This document shows positions 20,249 through 27,843 of a stretch of DNA of 64,000 bases, one piece after another. Location of the stretch: NCBI RefSeq assembly GCF_001945445.1, contig NZ_MSXW01000026.1, forward strand, positions 83,937-147,936, read 5' to 3'. The notes beneath the pieces are model-generated. The model made no database searches and was not told where the DNA came from. It saw nothing but the letters and a program-made list of their open reading frames with translations. The stretch comes from Pseudomonas sp. PA27(2017). Its GTDB lineage: Bacteria > Pseudomonadota > Gammaproteobacteria > Pseudomonadales > Pseudomonadaceae. Position 1 is the first letter of the stretch. The number at the start of each line of letters is the position of its first letter. The translations under genes were made by a program, and so were the position numbers.

Positions 20249-21153
20249 CAGTTCGCCACGGCGTCGTATACGCCGGTGGACAGGTAGCGGTCGCCGCGAT
20301 CGCAGATGATGGCGACCAGCACGGCGTTCTCCAGTTCCCGGGACAGGCGCAACATGGCCGCCACCGCGCCGCCGGACGACACGCCACAGAAGATGCCCTC
20401 TTCGCGCGCCATGCGGCGCATCACGTCCTCGGCCTCGGCCTGGGCCATGTCGACGATACGGTCGACGCGCTCGGATTCGAAGATCTTCGGCAGGTACTCT
20501 TGCGGCCAGCGACGGATGCCCGGGATCGCCGCACCTTCCATCGGCTGCAGGCCGACGATCTGCACCGCCGGGTTCTGCTCCTTGAGGTAGCGCGACACGC
20601 CCATGATGGTGCCGGTGGTGCCCATGGAGCTGATGAAATGGGTGATCTGCCCGCCGGTCTGGCGCCAGATTTCCGGGCCGGTGCTGGTGTAGTGGGCGAC
20701 CGGGTTGTCGCCGTTGGCGAACTGGTCGAGCACCTTGCCGCGGCCATCGGCCTGCATGGCCAGTGCCAGGTCGCGGGCGCCTTCCATACCCTCTTCCTTG
20801 CTGACCAGAATCAGCTCGGCGCCGTAGGCGGTCATCGCCGCCTTGCGCTCGGCGCTGGAGTTGTCCGGCATGATCAGGATCATTCGGTAACCCTTGATCG
20901 CCGCGGCCATGGCCAGGGCGATGCCGGTATTGCCCGAGGTGGCTTCGATCAGCGTGTCACCGGGCTGGATGTCGCCGCGCAGCTCGGCGCGGGCGATCAT
21001 CGACAGCGCAGGGCGATCCTTCACCGAACCGGCCGGGTTGTTGCCTTCGAGCTTCACCAGCAGGGTGTTGCTGGTAGCACCGGGCAGGCGTTGCAGGCGA
21101 ACCAGCGGCGTGTTGCCGACGCATTCGGCGATCGTGGGGTATTGCTGGGTCAT
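20248..21153 (-). CDS. cysM: cysteine synthase B
   Basis: PLP enzyme that makes cysteine from O-acetylserine and sulfide or thiosulfate. The 301-residue product shows the PLP-lysine motif [12 protein letters not shown], the substrate loop [12 protein letters not shown], and the phosphate-binding [14 protein letters not shown]. The ATG chosen gives the CysM N terminus [18 protein letters not shown]; the longer frame adds an unlikely 20 residues. The 195-base spacer upstream should hold its promoter. Confidence 0.95.
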   Translation of the reverse strand: MTQQYPTIAECVGNTPLVRLQRLPGATSNTLLVKLEGNNPAGSVKDRPALSMIARAELRGDIQPGDTLIEATSGNTGIALAMAAAIKGYRMILIMPDNSSAERKAAMTAYGAELILVSKEEGMEGARDLALAMQADGRGKVLDQFANGDNPVAHYTSTGPEIWRQTGGQITHFISSMGTTGTIMGVSRYLKEQNPAVQIVGLQPMEGAAIPGIRRWPQEYLPKIFESERVDRIVDMAQAEAEDVMRRMAREEGIFCGVSSGGAVAAMLRLSRELENAVLVAIICDRGDRYLSTGVYDAVAN

Positions 21154-21348
21154 GGCGTCGATCGGGTCCAGACGGCTGCAGGGGGCGGCCATGATACCGG
21201 CAAATCGACGCAACCCCTACTCCCCGCTGCGCGTGATAACGGGGCGCCGAACGGCGACCCGCTCGCGGCAAAGCCCGCACTCATCGGCCTTTGCGGCCAC
21301 CGCACAGGAGCCAGCGAACCAGGCGATCTAAGCTGATAACCGAATCAT

Positions 21349-22167
21349 CTAACGCCGCGTGATGCCGGCGATCACCGGTGTCCCGCTGACCGGGTCGCAC
21401 ATCAGCGTGCAGCGCACGTCATATAGCCGTTCGACCAGCTCCGGCGTAACGATCGCACCTGGCGCACCCTCGGCGATGATCTGCCCGGCCTTCATTGCCA
21501 CCAGATGGTCGGCGTAACGGCAGGCGCTGGACAGGTCGTGCACCACCATGACCACCGTCTTGCCCGCCGCGGCGAGGTCGCGAATCAGCTCGAAGACCTC
21601 GATCTGGTGGCCGAGATCCAGCGCCGAGGTGGGCTCGTCGAGCAGCAGCAACGGCGTCTGCTGGGCCACCGCCATGGCGATCCAGGCACGCTGGCGCTGG
21701 CCGCCGGACATCGACTCCAGCGGGCGCTCGGCCAGCGCCTGCAGGTCGGCCACGCGCAGCGCTTCGTCGACGATCGCCTGGTCCTCGGCCGACCACTGGC
21801 GCAGCAGGCTCTGGTGCGGCTGGCGGCCGAAGCGAATCAGCTCGGAGACGGTCAGCCCGTCCGGCGCCGTGGCGTCCTGGGGCAGCAGCGCCAGTTGCCG
21901 GGCCACCTGTTTGGACGGCAGGCTACCGATAGCCTTGCCATTGAGCAGCACCGCGCCGGCCGTGGGCTTGTGCAGGCGCGACAGCCCCGCCAGCAGTGTG
22001 GACTTGCCGCAGCCATTGGGGCCGACGATGGCCGTAACCTGCCCCGGCGGGATGCGCAGGGACAAGTCGTCGATGATCGCCGCCTGCGGGTAACCCAGGC
22101 TCAGGCGCTCGGCCTGCAGGGTGACCGCGGCCTCGGGACGCGTGGCGAACAGGTTGGAGGTGGTCAT
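21349..22167 (-). CDS. iron-siderophore ABC transporter ATPase (FepC/FecE type)
   Basis: The 272-residue ATPase has Walker A GPNGCGKST (49-57), Q-loop LLPQD, signature MSGGQRQRAW, Walker B LLLLDEPTSALD and the H-loop VVHDLSSACRYADH. Sequence style and operon place it with FepC/FecE ATPases that power uptake of ferric siderophore across the inner membrane. It is the last gene of a four-gene unit, 40 bases after the second permease. It is not at this place in the P. aeruginosa order I remember, where cysM is next to pirA. Confidence 0.88.
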   Translation of the reverse strand: MTTSNLFATRPEAAVTLQAERLSLGYPQAAIIDDLSLRIPPGQVTAIVGPNGCGKSTLLAGLSRLHKPTAGAVLLNGKAIGSLPSKQVARQLALLPQDATAPDGLTVSELIRFGRQPHQSLLRQWSAEDQAIVDEALRVADLQALAERPLESMSGGQRQRAWIAMAVAQQTPLLLLDEPTSALDLGHQIEVFELIRDLAAAGKTVVMVVHDLSSACRYADHLVAMKAGQIIAEGAPGAIVTPELVERLYDVRCTLMCDPVSGTPVIAGITRR

Positions 22168-22207
22168 TGGTTCAGCTCCACAGCAGCCGCACCCGCGGGG
22201 CGACCTT

Positions 22208-23266
22208 TCATGACAATTTGCGCGCGGGCTGGCGCAACAGGATCCACAGCAAGTAAGGCCCGCCCACCACCGCGGTGATCACCCCGACGGGAATCTCGAT
22301 GGGCGCCAGCCACGTGCGCCCGACCCAATCGGCAACGGTCATCAACAGCGCGCCCGCCAGTGCCGAACAGAGCACCGGCACGCCACGGTGGCCGCCCAGG
22401 TAGCGGGCCATTTCCGGTGCGGCGAGCGCCACCAACCCCACCGGACCGGCCACGGCGACCGCCAGGGCGGTGAGCAGCACCGTGGTGATCAGCGTCAGCA
22501 GGCGCATGGCCTTCAGGCGCACGCCCAGGCCTACTGCCACGCTGTCGGAAAAGCGCATCAGCTCCAGGCGCTGGGCCAGGTACTTGACCAGCGGCAGGCT
22601 CAGCAGCAGGCCGGCGCCCAGCAGCCACACCGCCTGGGCGGGCCGCGCGTTGAGGCTGCCGACCGTCCAGGGATAGGCGACGTTGGCAGCGTCGATATCG
22701 GCTCGTGCCAGCATCAGGTTGGTCAGCGCGCCGAACACCGCGCCCACGGCGATGCCGACCACGATGAAGCGATAACCCCGCGCACCGGCGCCAGCGCTCA
22801 ACCCGAAGGCCAGCACCGCGGCCGTGGTGGCGCCGGTCAGCGCCAGGGCGGAAGGCGCCAGGGTGGTCGGCACGGCGACGATGGACGCCACCGCGAAGGC
22901 CGTGGCGCCGTCATCGATGCCGATCACCCCAGGTGTGGCCAGACGATTGCGCGCCAGGGTCTGCAGCAGGCAACCGCCGATGCCGAACGCCGCGCCGGTA
23001 AGCAGGCCGGCGATCAGACGCTGCAGGCGCAGTTCCTGCACCAGAAACACATGCATCGGCTCGCCCTGACCAAAGGCAGCGGCCAGCGCCGTCCACGGCG
23101 ACAAGCCGGCGGCGCCGGATGCCAGGCTGATACCGGTGATGATCACGATGACCAGCGAAAGGCCCAGGGCGGCGAACACGCCGCGGCGGTCGAGCAGCAC
23201 GCGCAACGAGCCGAGCGCCAGCAACCAGTAGCCGTTGGGCGCTTTGAGTGCAGTCGCTGCTTTCAT
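22208..23266 (-). CDS. iron-siderophore ABC transporter permease (FepG/FecD type)
   Basis: The 352-residue FecCD-family permease has 8-10 transmembrane segments from residue 28 to the C terminus. Conserved features include LRLQRLIAGLLTGAAFGIGG, GVIGIDDGATAFAV and the ATPase-contact segment VGLVALAAPEMARYLGGHRGVP. It pairs with the upstream permease to form the channel. Its ATG overlaps the preceding stop by four bases, indicating coupled translation. Confidence 0.88.
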   Translation of the reverse strand: MKAATALKAPNGYWLLALGSLRVLLDRRGVFAALGLSLVIVIITGISLASGAAGLSPWTALAAAFGQGEPMHVFLVQELRLQRLIAGLLTGAAFGIGGCLLQTLARNRLATPGVIGIDDGATAFAVASIVAVPTTLAPSALALTGATTAAVLAFGLSAGAGARGYRFIVVGIAVGAVFGALTNLMLARADIDAANVAYPWTVGSLNARPAQAVWLLGAGLLLSLPLVKYLAQRLELMRFSDSVAVGLGVRLKAMRLLTLITTVLLTALAVAVAGPVGLVALAAPEMARYLGGHRGVPVLCSALAGALLMTVADWVGRTWLAPIEIPVGVITAVVGGPYLLWILLRQPARKLS

Positions 23267-24276
23267 AGGGTCGGCAACCTGTGGCTGCGCACCACCGCGA
23301 TCAGCACCGGCGCACCGATCAGCGCGGTCACCACGCCGATCGGCAGTTCGTAGGGGCTGACCAGCAGACGCGAGAGGATGTCGGCGAACAGCACGATGAT
23401 CGGCCCGAGCAGCAGCGACAAGCCGATGGTGCGGCGGATGTCCGGCCCCACCAGGCGGCGCGCCACGAAGGGCACCACCAAGCCGACGAAGGCCATGGGC
23501 CCGGCCGCCGCCGTTGCGGTGCCGACCAGCACGGCGACGCCGAGCAAGGCGCCCAGACGGGTCAGACCGGGGTGATGGCCGAGACCGGTGGCCATCTTCT
23601 CGCCAAGGGCCAGGGCCGCCAGTGGACGAATCAGCGGCGCCAGCAGCAACAAACCGAGCAGCAGGCCAGGCGCGCTCCAGGTCAGCACGTCCTGGGGGCG
23701 ACCTGCCAGGGCACCGATGATCCAGAAGCGGATCTCGTCGGAGCTGCGCTGGTCGTGCAGCAGAATCAACGTGCTGATCGCGGTGAGGATGCCCGAGAAC
23801 GCGGCGCCGGCCAGCACCAGGCGTACCGGGTCGTCACCAACGCCGCGCACCTGGGTGACCAGCAATACCAGCAGGCAACCGGCCATGGCGCCAGCGATGG
23901 CCACGCCGAGGTTCAAGGTGGCCGCGCTGGCGCCCAGGCTGATCGCAACGACCACGGCGAACGAGGCTCCGGCGCTGACGCCGAGCAGACCGGGCTCGGC
24001 CAATGGGTTGCGGGTAGCGGACTGCAGCACCACGCCTGCTGCACCCAGGGCCACGCCGACCAGCACACCGAGCAAGGTACGCGGCAGGCGCAGTTCGAAG
24101 AGCACGAAGCGCGCCTCGTCATCCACGGCGCCAGCCAGCGCCGACAGGCTACGCAGGATGCCCACCTCCCCCGCACCGATCAGCAGGCTGGCGACGCACA
24201 GCAACGCCAGGGCAGCACTCACCCACGCCAGCGCAGCGGCTAGCGTCAGTCGAGCGGTTTTTGCCGCGTTGCTCAT
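23263..24276 (-). CDS. iron-siderophore ABC transporter permease (FepD/FecC type)
   Basis: The 337-residue FecCD permease has about nine transmembrane segments. It has the typical ELRLPRTLLGVLVGVALGAA motif near residue 62, NPLAEPGLLGVSAGASFAV near 90, and the C-terminal VGLVVPFVARRLVGPDIRR contact loop followed by SPYELPIGVVTALIGAP. It overlaps the binding-protein gene upstream (ATGA) and the second permease downstream (ATGA), so the three genes form a tight operon. Confidence 0.88.
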   Translation of the reverse strand: MSNAAKTARLTLAAALAWVSAALALLCVASLLIGAGEVGILRSLSALAGAVDDEARFVLFELRLPRTLLGVLVGVALGAAGVVLQSATRNPLAEPGLLGVSAGASFAVVVAISLGASAATLNLGVAIAGAMAGCLLVLLVTQVRGVGDDPVRLVLAGAAFSGILTAISTLILLHDQRSSDEIRFWIIGALAGRPQDVLTWSAPGLLLGLLLLAPLIRPLAALALGEKMATGLGHHPGLTRLGALLGVAVLVGTATAAAGPMAFVGLVVPFVARRLVGPDIRRTIGLSLLLGPIIVLFADILSRLLVSPYELPIGVVTALIGAPVLIAVVRSHRLPTL

Positions 24277-25196
24277 TGCGAGGCGACGGCCTTCTCCACG
24301 TCATCGAGAATCACGTTGGCAGCCAGCGGGCCTGCGCCGCTGCTCCAGATCTGCCCGTCGACGCTCTGCACATGGCCACTGCTGACCGCCTTGAGGCGCG
24401 CGAACGCCGGCTGCTGGCGCGCCTGTTCCAGCGCCTTGTCACCGTCGGCGTTGAGGGTGGCGAGAAACAGCCAGTCGCCGTCGATGCGCGACAGGTTCTC
24501 CAGGCTCAGGGCATCGCTATGGGGCTTGCTGGTCAGCTCGGCGGCCATGGCCGTGCCCTTGAACCCAAGCTGGCTCAGCAACTGGCCGACGAACAGATGT
24601 TGTGACATCACGCCCGGCCCCTGCGGGCTCCAGCGCACCACGGAAGCGACCTGGCCCGGCTCGATCTTGCCCTTGAGGCCTTCGATGCGGGCATCCACCG
24701 CGGCGATGGCGGCCTTGGCCTCGGGCTGCTTGCCCAGCGCCTGGCCATAGAATTCGACGTTGTGGCGCCAGTCGGAGAAGGAATTGCCCTTTGGCACCAG
24801 GGTCGGCGCGATCAGGCTGAGTTTCTGGTACTGATCCCGGGTCAGCTCCGGCGCCGCCAGGATCAGATCCGGTTGCAGGGCGAACACCGACTCCAGGTTG
24901 GTTTCCCGTGCGGTACCGACGATCTTCATGTCGCCTGCCTTGTCTTTCAGGTACGTCGACACATCGCTGCCGCCGCGGGTGGCCACGCTGCCCTGCGGTT
25001 TGACGCCGACCGCCAGGGCTACGTCCAGCGCATTCTCGCTCAGGGTCACCACGCGCTGGGGCGTGCCGTCCAGCTTGATCTCGCCGTAGGCGGTATCCAG
25101 GCTGCGCGACTCGGCCAAAGCAGCGCCCAATGGCAACAGGGCGAACAGGCCAGACAGCGCCAGCAGGCGCGAGCATCGAGATAGGCGAGCGATCAT
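24273..25196 (-). CDS. periplasmic iron-siderophore binding protein (FepB/FecB type)
   Basis: The 307-residue exported protein has a signal peptide (cleavage near ALA-E, about residue 28) and the two-lobed class III binding fold: PQRVVTLSENALDVALAVGVKP in lobe one, NLESVFALQPDLILAAPELT, and a C-terminal lobe ending NVILDDVEKAVASQ. It captures ferric siderophore in the periplasm for the two permeases. The ATG at 25196 is preferred over one two codons upstream because AAGGA lies seven bases before it. First gene of the ABC operon. Confidence 0.87.
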   Translation of the reverse strand: MIARLSRCSRLLALSGLFALLPLGAALAESRSLDTAYGEIKLDGTPQRVVTLSENALDVALAVGVKPQGSVATRGGSDVSTYLKDKAGDMKIVGTARETNLESVFALQPDLILAAPELTRDQYQKLSLIAPTLVPKGNSFSDWRHNVEFYGQALGKQPEAKAAIAAVDARIEGLKGKIEPGQVASVVRWSPQGPGVMSQHLFVGQLLSQLGFKGTAMAAELTSKPHSDALSLENLSRIDGDWLFLATLNADGDKALEQARQQPAFARLKAVSSGHVQSVDGQIWSSGAGPLAANVILDDVEKAVASQ

Positions 25197-25223
25197 CAAC
25201 ATATCCTTTCTTCAACGGTAAAA

Positions 25224-25272
25224 CGTGCCACCGCGTCTAATGACCGTGGCACGGCAGCGGCAATACTGCCGC
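25224..25272 (-). promoter_or_regulatory. two hairpins in the binding-protein gene leader
   Basis: CGTGCCAC (25224-25231) pairs with GTGGCACG (25246-25253). Next to it GCGGCA, ATAC, TGCCGC (25257-25272) forms a second perfect stem. Both lie between the AT-rich palindrome and the start codon, so they would be in the mRNA leader if transcription starts near the palindrome. Confidence 0.4.
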
Positions 25273-25288
25273 ACAAATGCGTGGGATT

Positions 25289-25307
25289 TTCATTTACATA
25301 TGTAAAT
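25289..25307 (-). promoter_or_regulatory. AT-rich palindrome with the motif TGTAAATGAA
   Basis: A perfect 16-bp palindrome, ATTTACAT/ATGTAAAT (25292-25307). Read on the minus strand it contains TGTAAATGAA (25298-25289). The same 10-mer occurs upstream of the pirA promoter. Candidate binding site for PirR, which is encoded nearby. Confidence 0.5.
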
Positions 25308-25317
25308 CCCGGGCGAT

Positions 25318-26274
25318 TCACTTCGAGATCCAGCGGGTAATCACCTCGTCATCCCCGGCACTCAGGCGCAGCGCCGGGCCCAGCGAGGCAGGCAGCATCG
25401 GCCCATGGCCCAGGTCGGCGTAGCGCTTGTAACGAACCGGGCCGTGGCCGGCAGTCGCCAGTTGCTCGGCGAGCCGTTCGGCGGCATTGGCCGGCAGGGC
25501 CGCAACGGCTTCACGGCGGGCACGTACCTGCGGGTCTTCGTTCTTGCCGGCTGGCGGGCGTTCGCGAACTGCGCCACCGGTCAGCAGCGTCAGGTCGAAC
25601 GCTTGCGGGCGGGTGAGAAACGCCCGGGCTTCCTGAAGAATGAAGCCGCCCTGCCACCACAACGACGGATCGGCGGCGATATAACGCTGGAAGCTCGCCG
25701 GCCGGGTGAACAGCGCGTGCAGCGTCAACAGGCCACCATAGGAATGCCCCCACAGGCTCTGGCGCATCAGGTCAATGGGAGCCTGCGCCTGCACCAAGGG
25801 CTTGATGCGTTGCTCGATCAGGTCGAGAAACACGTCCGCCCCGCCGCCCAGTCGCTGCCGGGCGATGTCGTCGATCACCGGCTCGCCACCTGGCAAAGGC
25901 GGCGTGTAGTCGTAGGCGCGCGCCGTCACGTCGAAGCGCAGGTCGGTGGCGTAGCCGATGAACACCAGTACCGGCGGCCCGCGCCTGGCGAGATCGGCCA
26001 GTTGCGCCTCCTGCAAGGCGCCCAGCGCCGCATTGCCATCGAGCAGATACAGCACCGGATAACCTGCCCGGGGCGCTGCCTGCACGGGAGTGGCGATCCA
26101 GATACGGTAGTGGCGCTGGCCATCGGCCGAGGCGAGTTCGTGCCGGCTGAACCGGTAATGGGGCGAACCACGATCAGCCAGGGTCGGGCCCAATGGCTGG
26201 GACAGATCAGGCTTGGCCATGGCGGCTCCGCTGATCGCCAGCAGTACCAGGATAATGCTGAGCCATCGGTTCAT
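25318..26274 (-). CDS. periplasmic siderophore esterase (IroE/PfeE-like alpha/beta hydrolase)
   Basis: The 318-residue product has a signal peptide (cleavage after AMA, residue 20) and an alpha/beta-hydrolase body of the esterase D family: oxyanion region PVLYLLDGNAAL, nucleophile in GHSYGG (Ser178), and the C-terminal His in DLGHGPM. IroE and PfeE cut the trilactone of enterobactin-type siderophores in the periplasm to help release iron, which fits the pirA receptor and ABC importer on either side. The ATG overlaps the methyltransferase stop (ATGA). Confidence 0.82.
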   Translation of the reverse strand: MNRWLSIILVLLAISGAAMAKPDLSQPLGPTLADRGSPHYRFSRHELASADGQRHYRIWIATPVQAAPRAGYPVLYLLDGNAALGALQEAQLADLARRGPPVLVFIGYATDLRFDVTARAYDYTPPLPGGEPVIDDIARQRLGGGADVFLDLIEQRIKPLVQAQAPIDLMRQSLWGHSYGGLLTLHALFTRPASFQRYIAADPSLWWQGGFILQEARAFLTRPQAFDLTLLTGGAVRERPPAGKNEDPQVRARREAVAALPANAAERLAEQLATAGHGPVRYKRYADLGHGPMLPASLGPALRLSAGDDEVITRWISK

Positions 26275-27776
26275 GAGCCCACCACGCCGAGCTGTTGCCA
26301 GATTGGCAAGGTATCGCGTTCGAAGCGGCTCAACTGGGCTTGCAAAGACTCGGCCGGGTTGTCCAACGGCTGCCAGCCGACCTTGCGCACCAAAGCGTCC
26401 ACGGTCTGGCACAACAGCGCGCCGCGCAGCGCCGGATGGTCGAGCAGCACACGCGCGGCAGCCATTTCGAGGAAACTCGCGGCCAACCCAGAGCCTAGGC
26501 TCGGCGCCGCCAAGTGGGAATAGCGAGCGCCCGCCAGCACACGCTCACTGATCACTCGGTTGAAGGCCTGACAGCCTGCCACATTGATCTGCCCAGGCAG
26601 CAATGGGTGCACATAGCCTGCCGCCGTCAGCGCCTGAAGCGCCGGACTGATGCTACCTGCCTGCCCAGCCAGCGCCGGCAGCCGTAACAAACCGGGAAAA
26701 CTCTGTGGCCGCTCGGCCAGCGCTTGAAGGATCGGGGAAAACAGTGACGCCGCCCCGTCGACCGCACCGATGCGCGTCTCGAACGTCACGCCACCTTGGG
26801 CTGGCGCACCAGGTAACGCAGCCACCACCTGATCGAACAACGCAGCCTTGTGGGCGTACTCGTCCAGCTCCTGTGCATCGCGCTGGTAGAGATCCCGGCG
26901 CTGGGTCTGGTTGCGAGCGAGATCCTTGAACGTCTCCCGCAACGCAGTGCCCTGAAGGCCAGCCAGTTGCTGGGTCACATTGGCTGGCAGGGACAGATCG
27001 TCGATGTTGTCCATCAGGCTGGCGCTGCCCATGTACCCAGTGCCACAGGCTTGGAATGCGGCCATCACCTCAGCGACCGGCAGCGTGTGCCAGTGTTCGT
27101 TGAGCAACTCATGGGCGAGGTAATGTGGATCATCCCGCAGGCTGCGCTCCACATAGGCCGCCACCTGCCGGTCATGGGCGAACAATCCTGCGCCACTCGC
27201 CGCTAGGCGCTGCAGCGCGCGCAGCGACTCGACGACGCGCTGCGCCGAAGTGCCTGACAGGGTCTGGGCGTATTGCTGGACGAAACGCCGCGGCGCCGCA
27301 AAGAAATCCAGCCCCGGCTGGGCCATGTAGCCGACGAAGGCGATGCCGCCAGGCTTGAGCTCGCGCTCGACGAACTGGCGCAAGCGCTGCTGATCCGCTG
27401 TCGACACCCAGGAGTAAATGCCGTGCAGGATGACGAAGTCATAACGCGGCGTTGCCGCAGCTTGTTCGAGCATGCCCTGGAAACTGTTTTCGACGAATTC
27501 CACATTGGCCACACCGGCAGCCTGGGCCAGCGCCTTGGCATGGGCGATATGTTCAGCGTTGAAATCCACGCCGACGAAATGGCCCTGGGGATTGGCGACA
27601 GCTTGTAGCAGCGTGGCGAACCCCTGGCCGCAGCCCAGCTCGCAGGACACGAAAGGCTGGCGCAGATCAGGGCTCGGGCGCCCCAGCGCACGCGCGGCGA
27701 AACTCAGCCATATCGGCGTGGTTTCGCGCTGGAAGAAGTGTGGATAGGCGACGTCGGTGATGTAGTCGGCAGTCAT
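26271..27776 (-). CDS. SAM-dependent methyltransferase with a methyltransferase regulatory domain
   Basis: The 501-residue protein has a class I SAM domain in residues about 15-190, motif I CELGCGQGFATLL near 48 and VGVDFNAEHI near 72, followed by a region resembling the methyltransferase regulatory domain (HYLAHELLNEHWHTLPVAEV near 225) and a C-terminal helical domain. The substrate is unknown. It is translationally coupled to the siderophore esterase and lies just past the terminator of pirA. A TTG start eight codons upstream is possible but has no better ribosome site. A role in the siderophore pathway is inferred only from position. Confidence 0.78.
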   Translation of the reverse strand: MTADYITDVAYPHFFQRETTPIWLSFAARALGRPSPDLRQPFVSCELGCGQGFATLLQAVANPQGHFVGVDFNAEHIAHAKALAQAAGVANVEFVENSFQGMLEQAAATPRYDFVILHGIYSWVSTADQQRLRQFVERELKPGGIAFVGYMAQPGLDFFAAPRRFVQQYAQTLSGTSAQRVVESLRALQRLAASGAGLFAHDRQVAAYVERSLRDDPHYLAHELLNEHWHTLPVAEVMAAFQACGTGYMGSASLMDNIDDLSLPANVTQQLAGLQGTALRETFKDLARNQTQRRDLYQRDAQELDEYAHKAALFDQVVAALPGAPAQGGVTFETRIGAVDGAASLFSPILQALAERPQSFPGLLRLPALAGQAGSISPALQALTAAGYVHPLLPGQINVAGCQAFNRVISERVLAGARYSHLAAPSLGSGLAASFLEMAAARVLLDHPALRGALLCQTVDALVRKVGWQPLDNPAESLQAQLSRFERDTLPIWQQLGVVGS

Positions 27777-27798
27777 CGGGCTCAATCCGTTTCGATGC

Positions 27799-27828
27799 AA
27801 AAAACCACCGCCCTGATCGGGGCGGTGG
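27799..27828 (-). terminator. terminator after pirA
   Basis: On the minus strand CCACCGCCC, a 6-base loop, GGGCGGTGG, then six T. It lies 15 bases past the pirA stop and 22 bases before the methyltransferase ATG. Confidence 0.8.
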
Positions 27829-27843
27829 CCTGGGTACCGCTAA

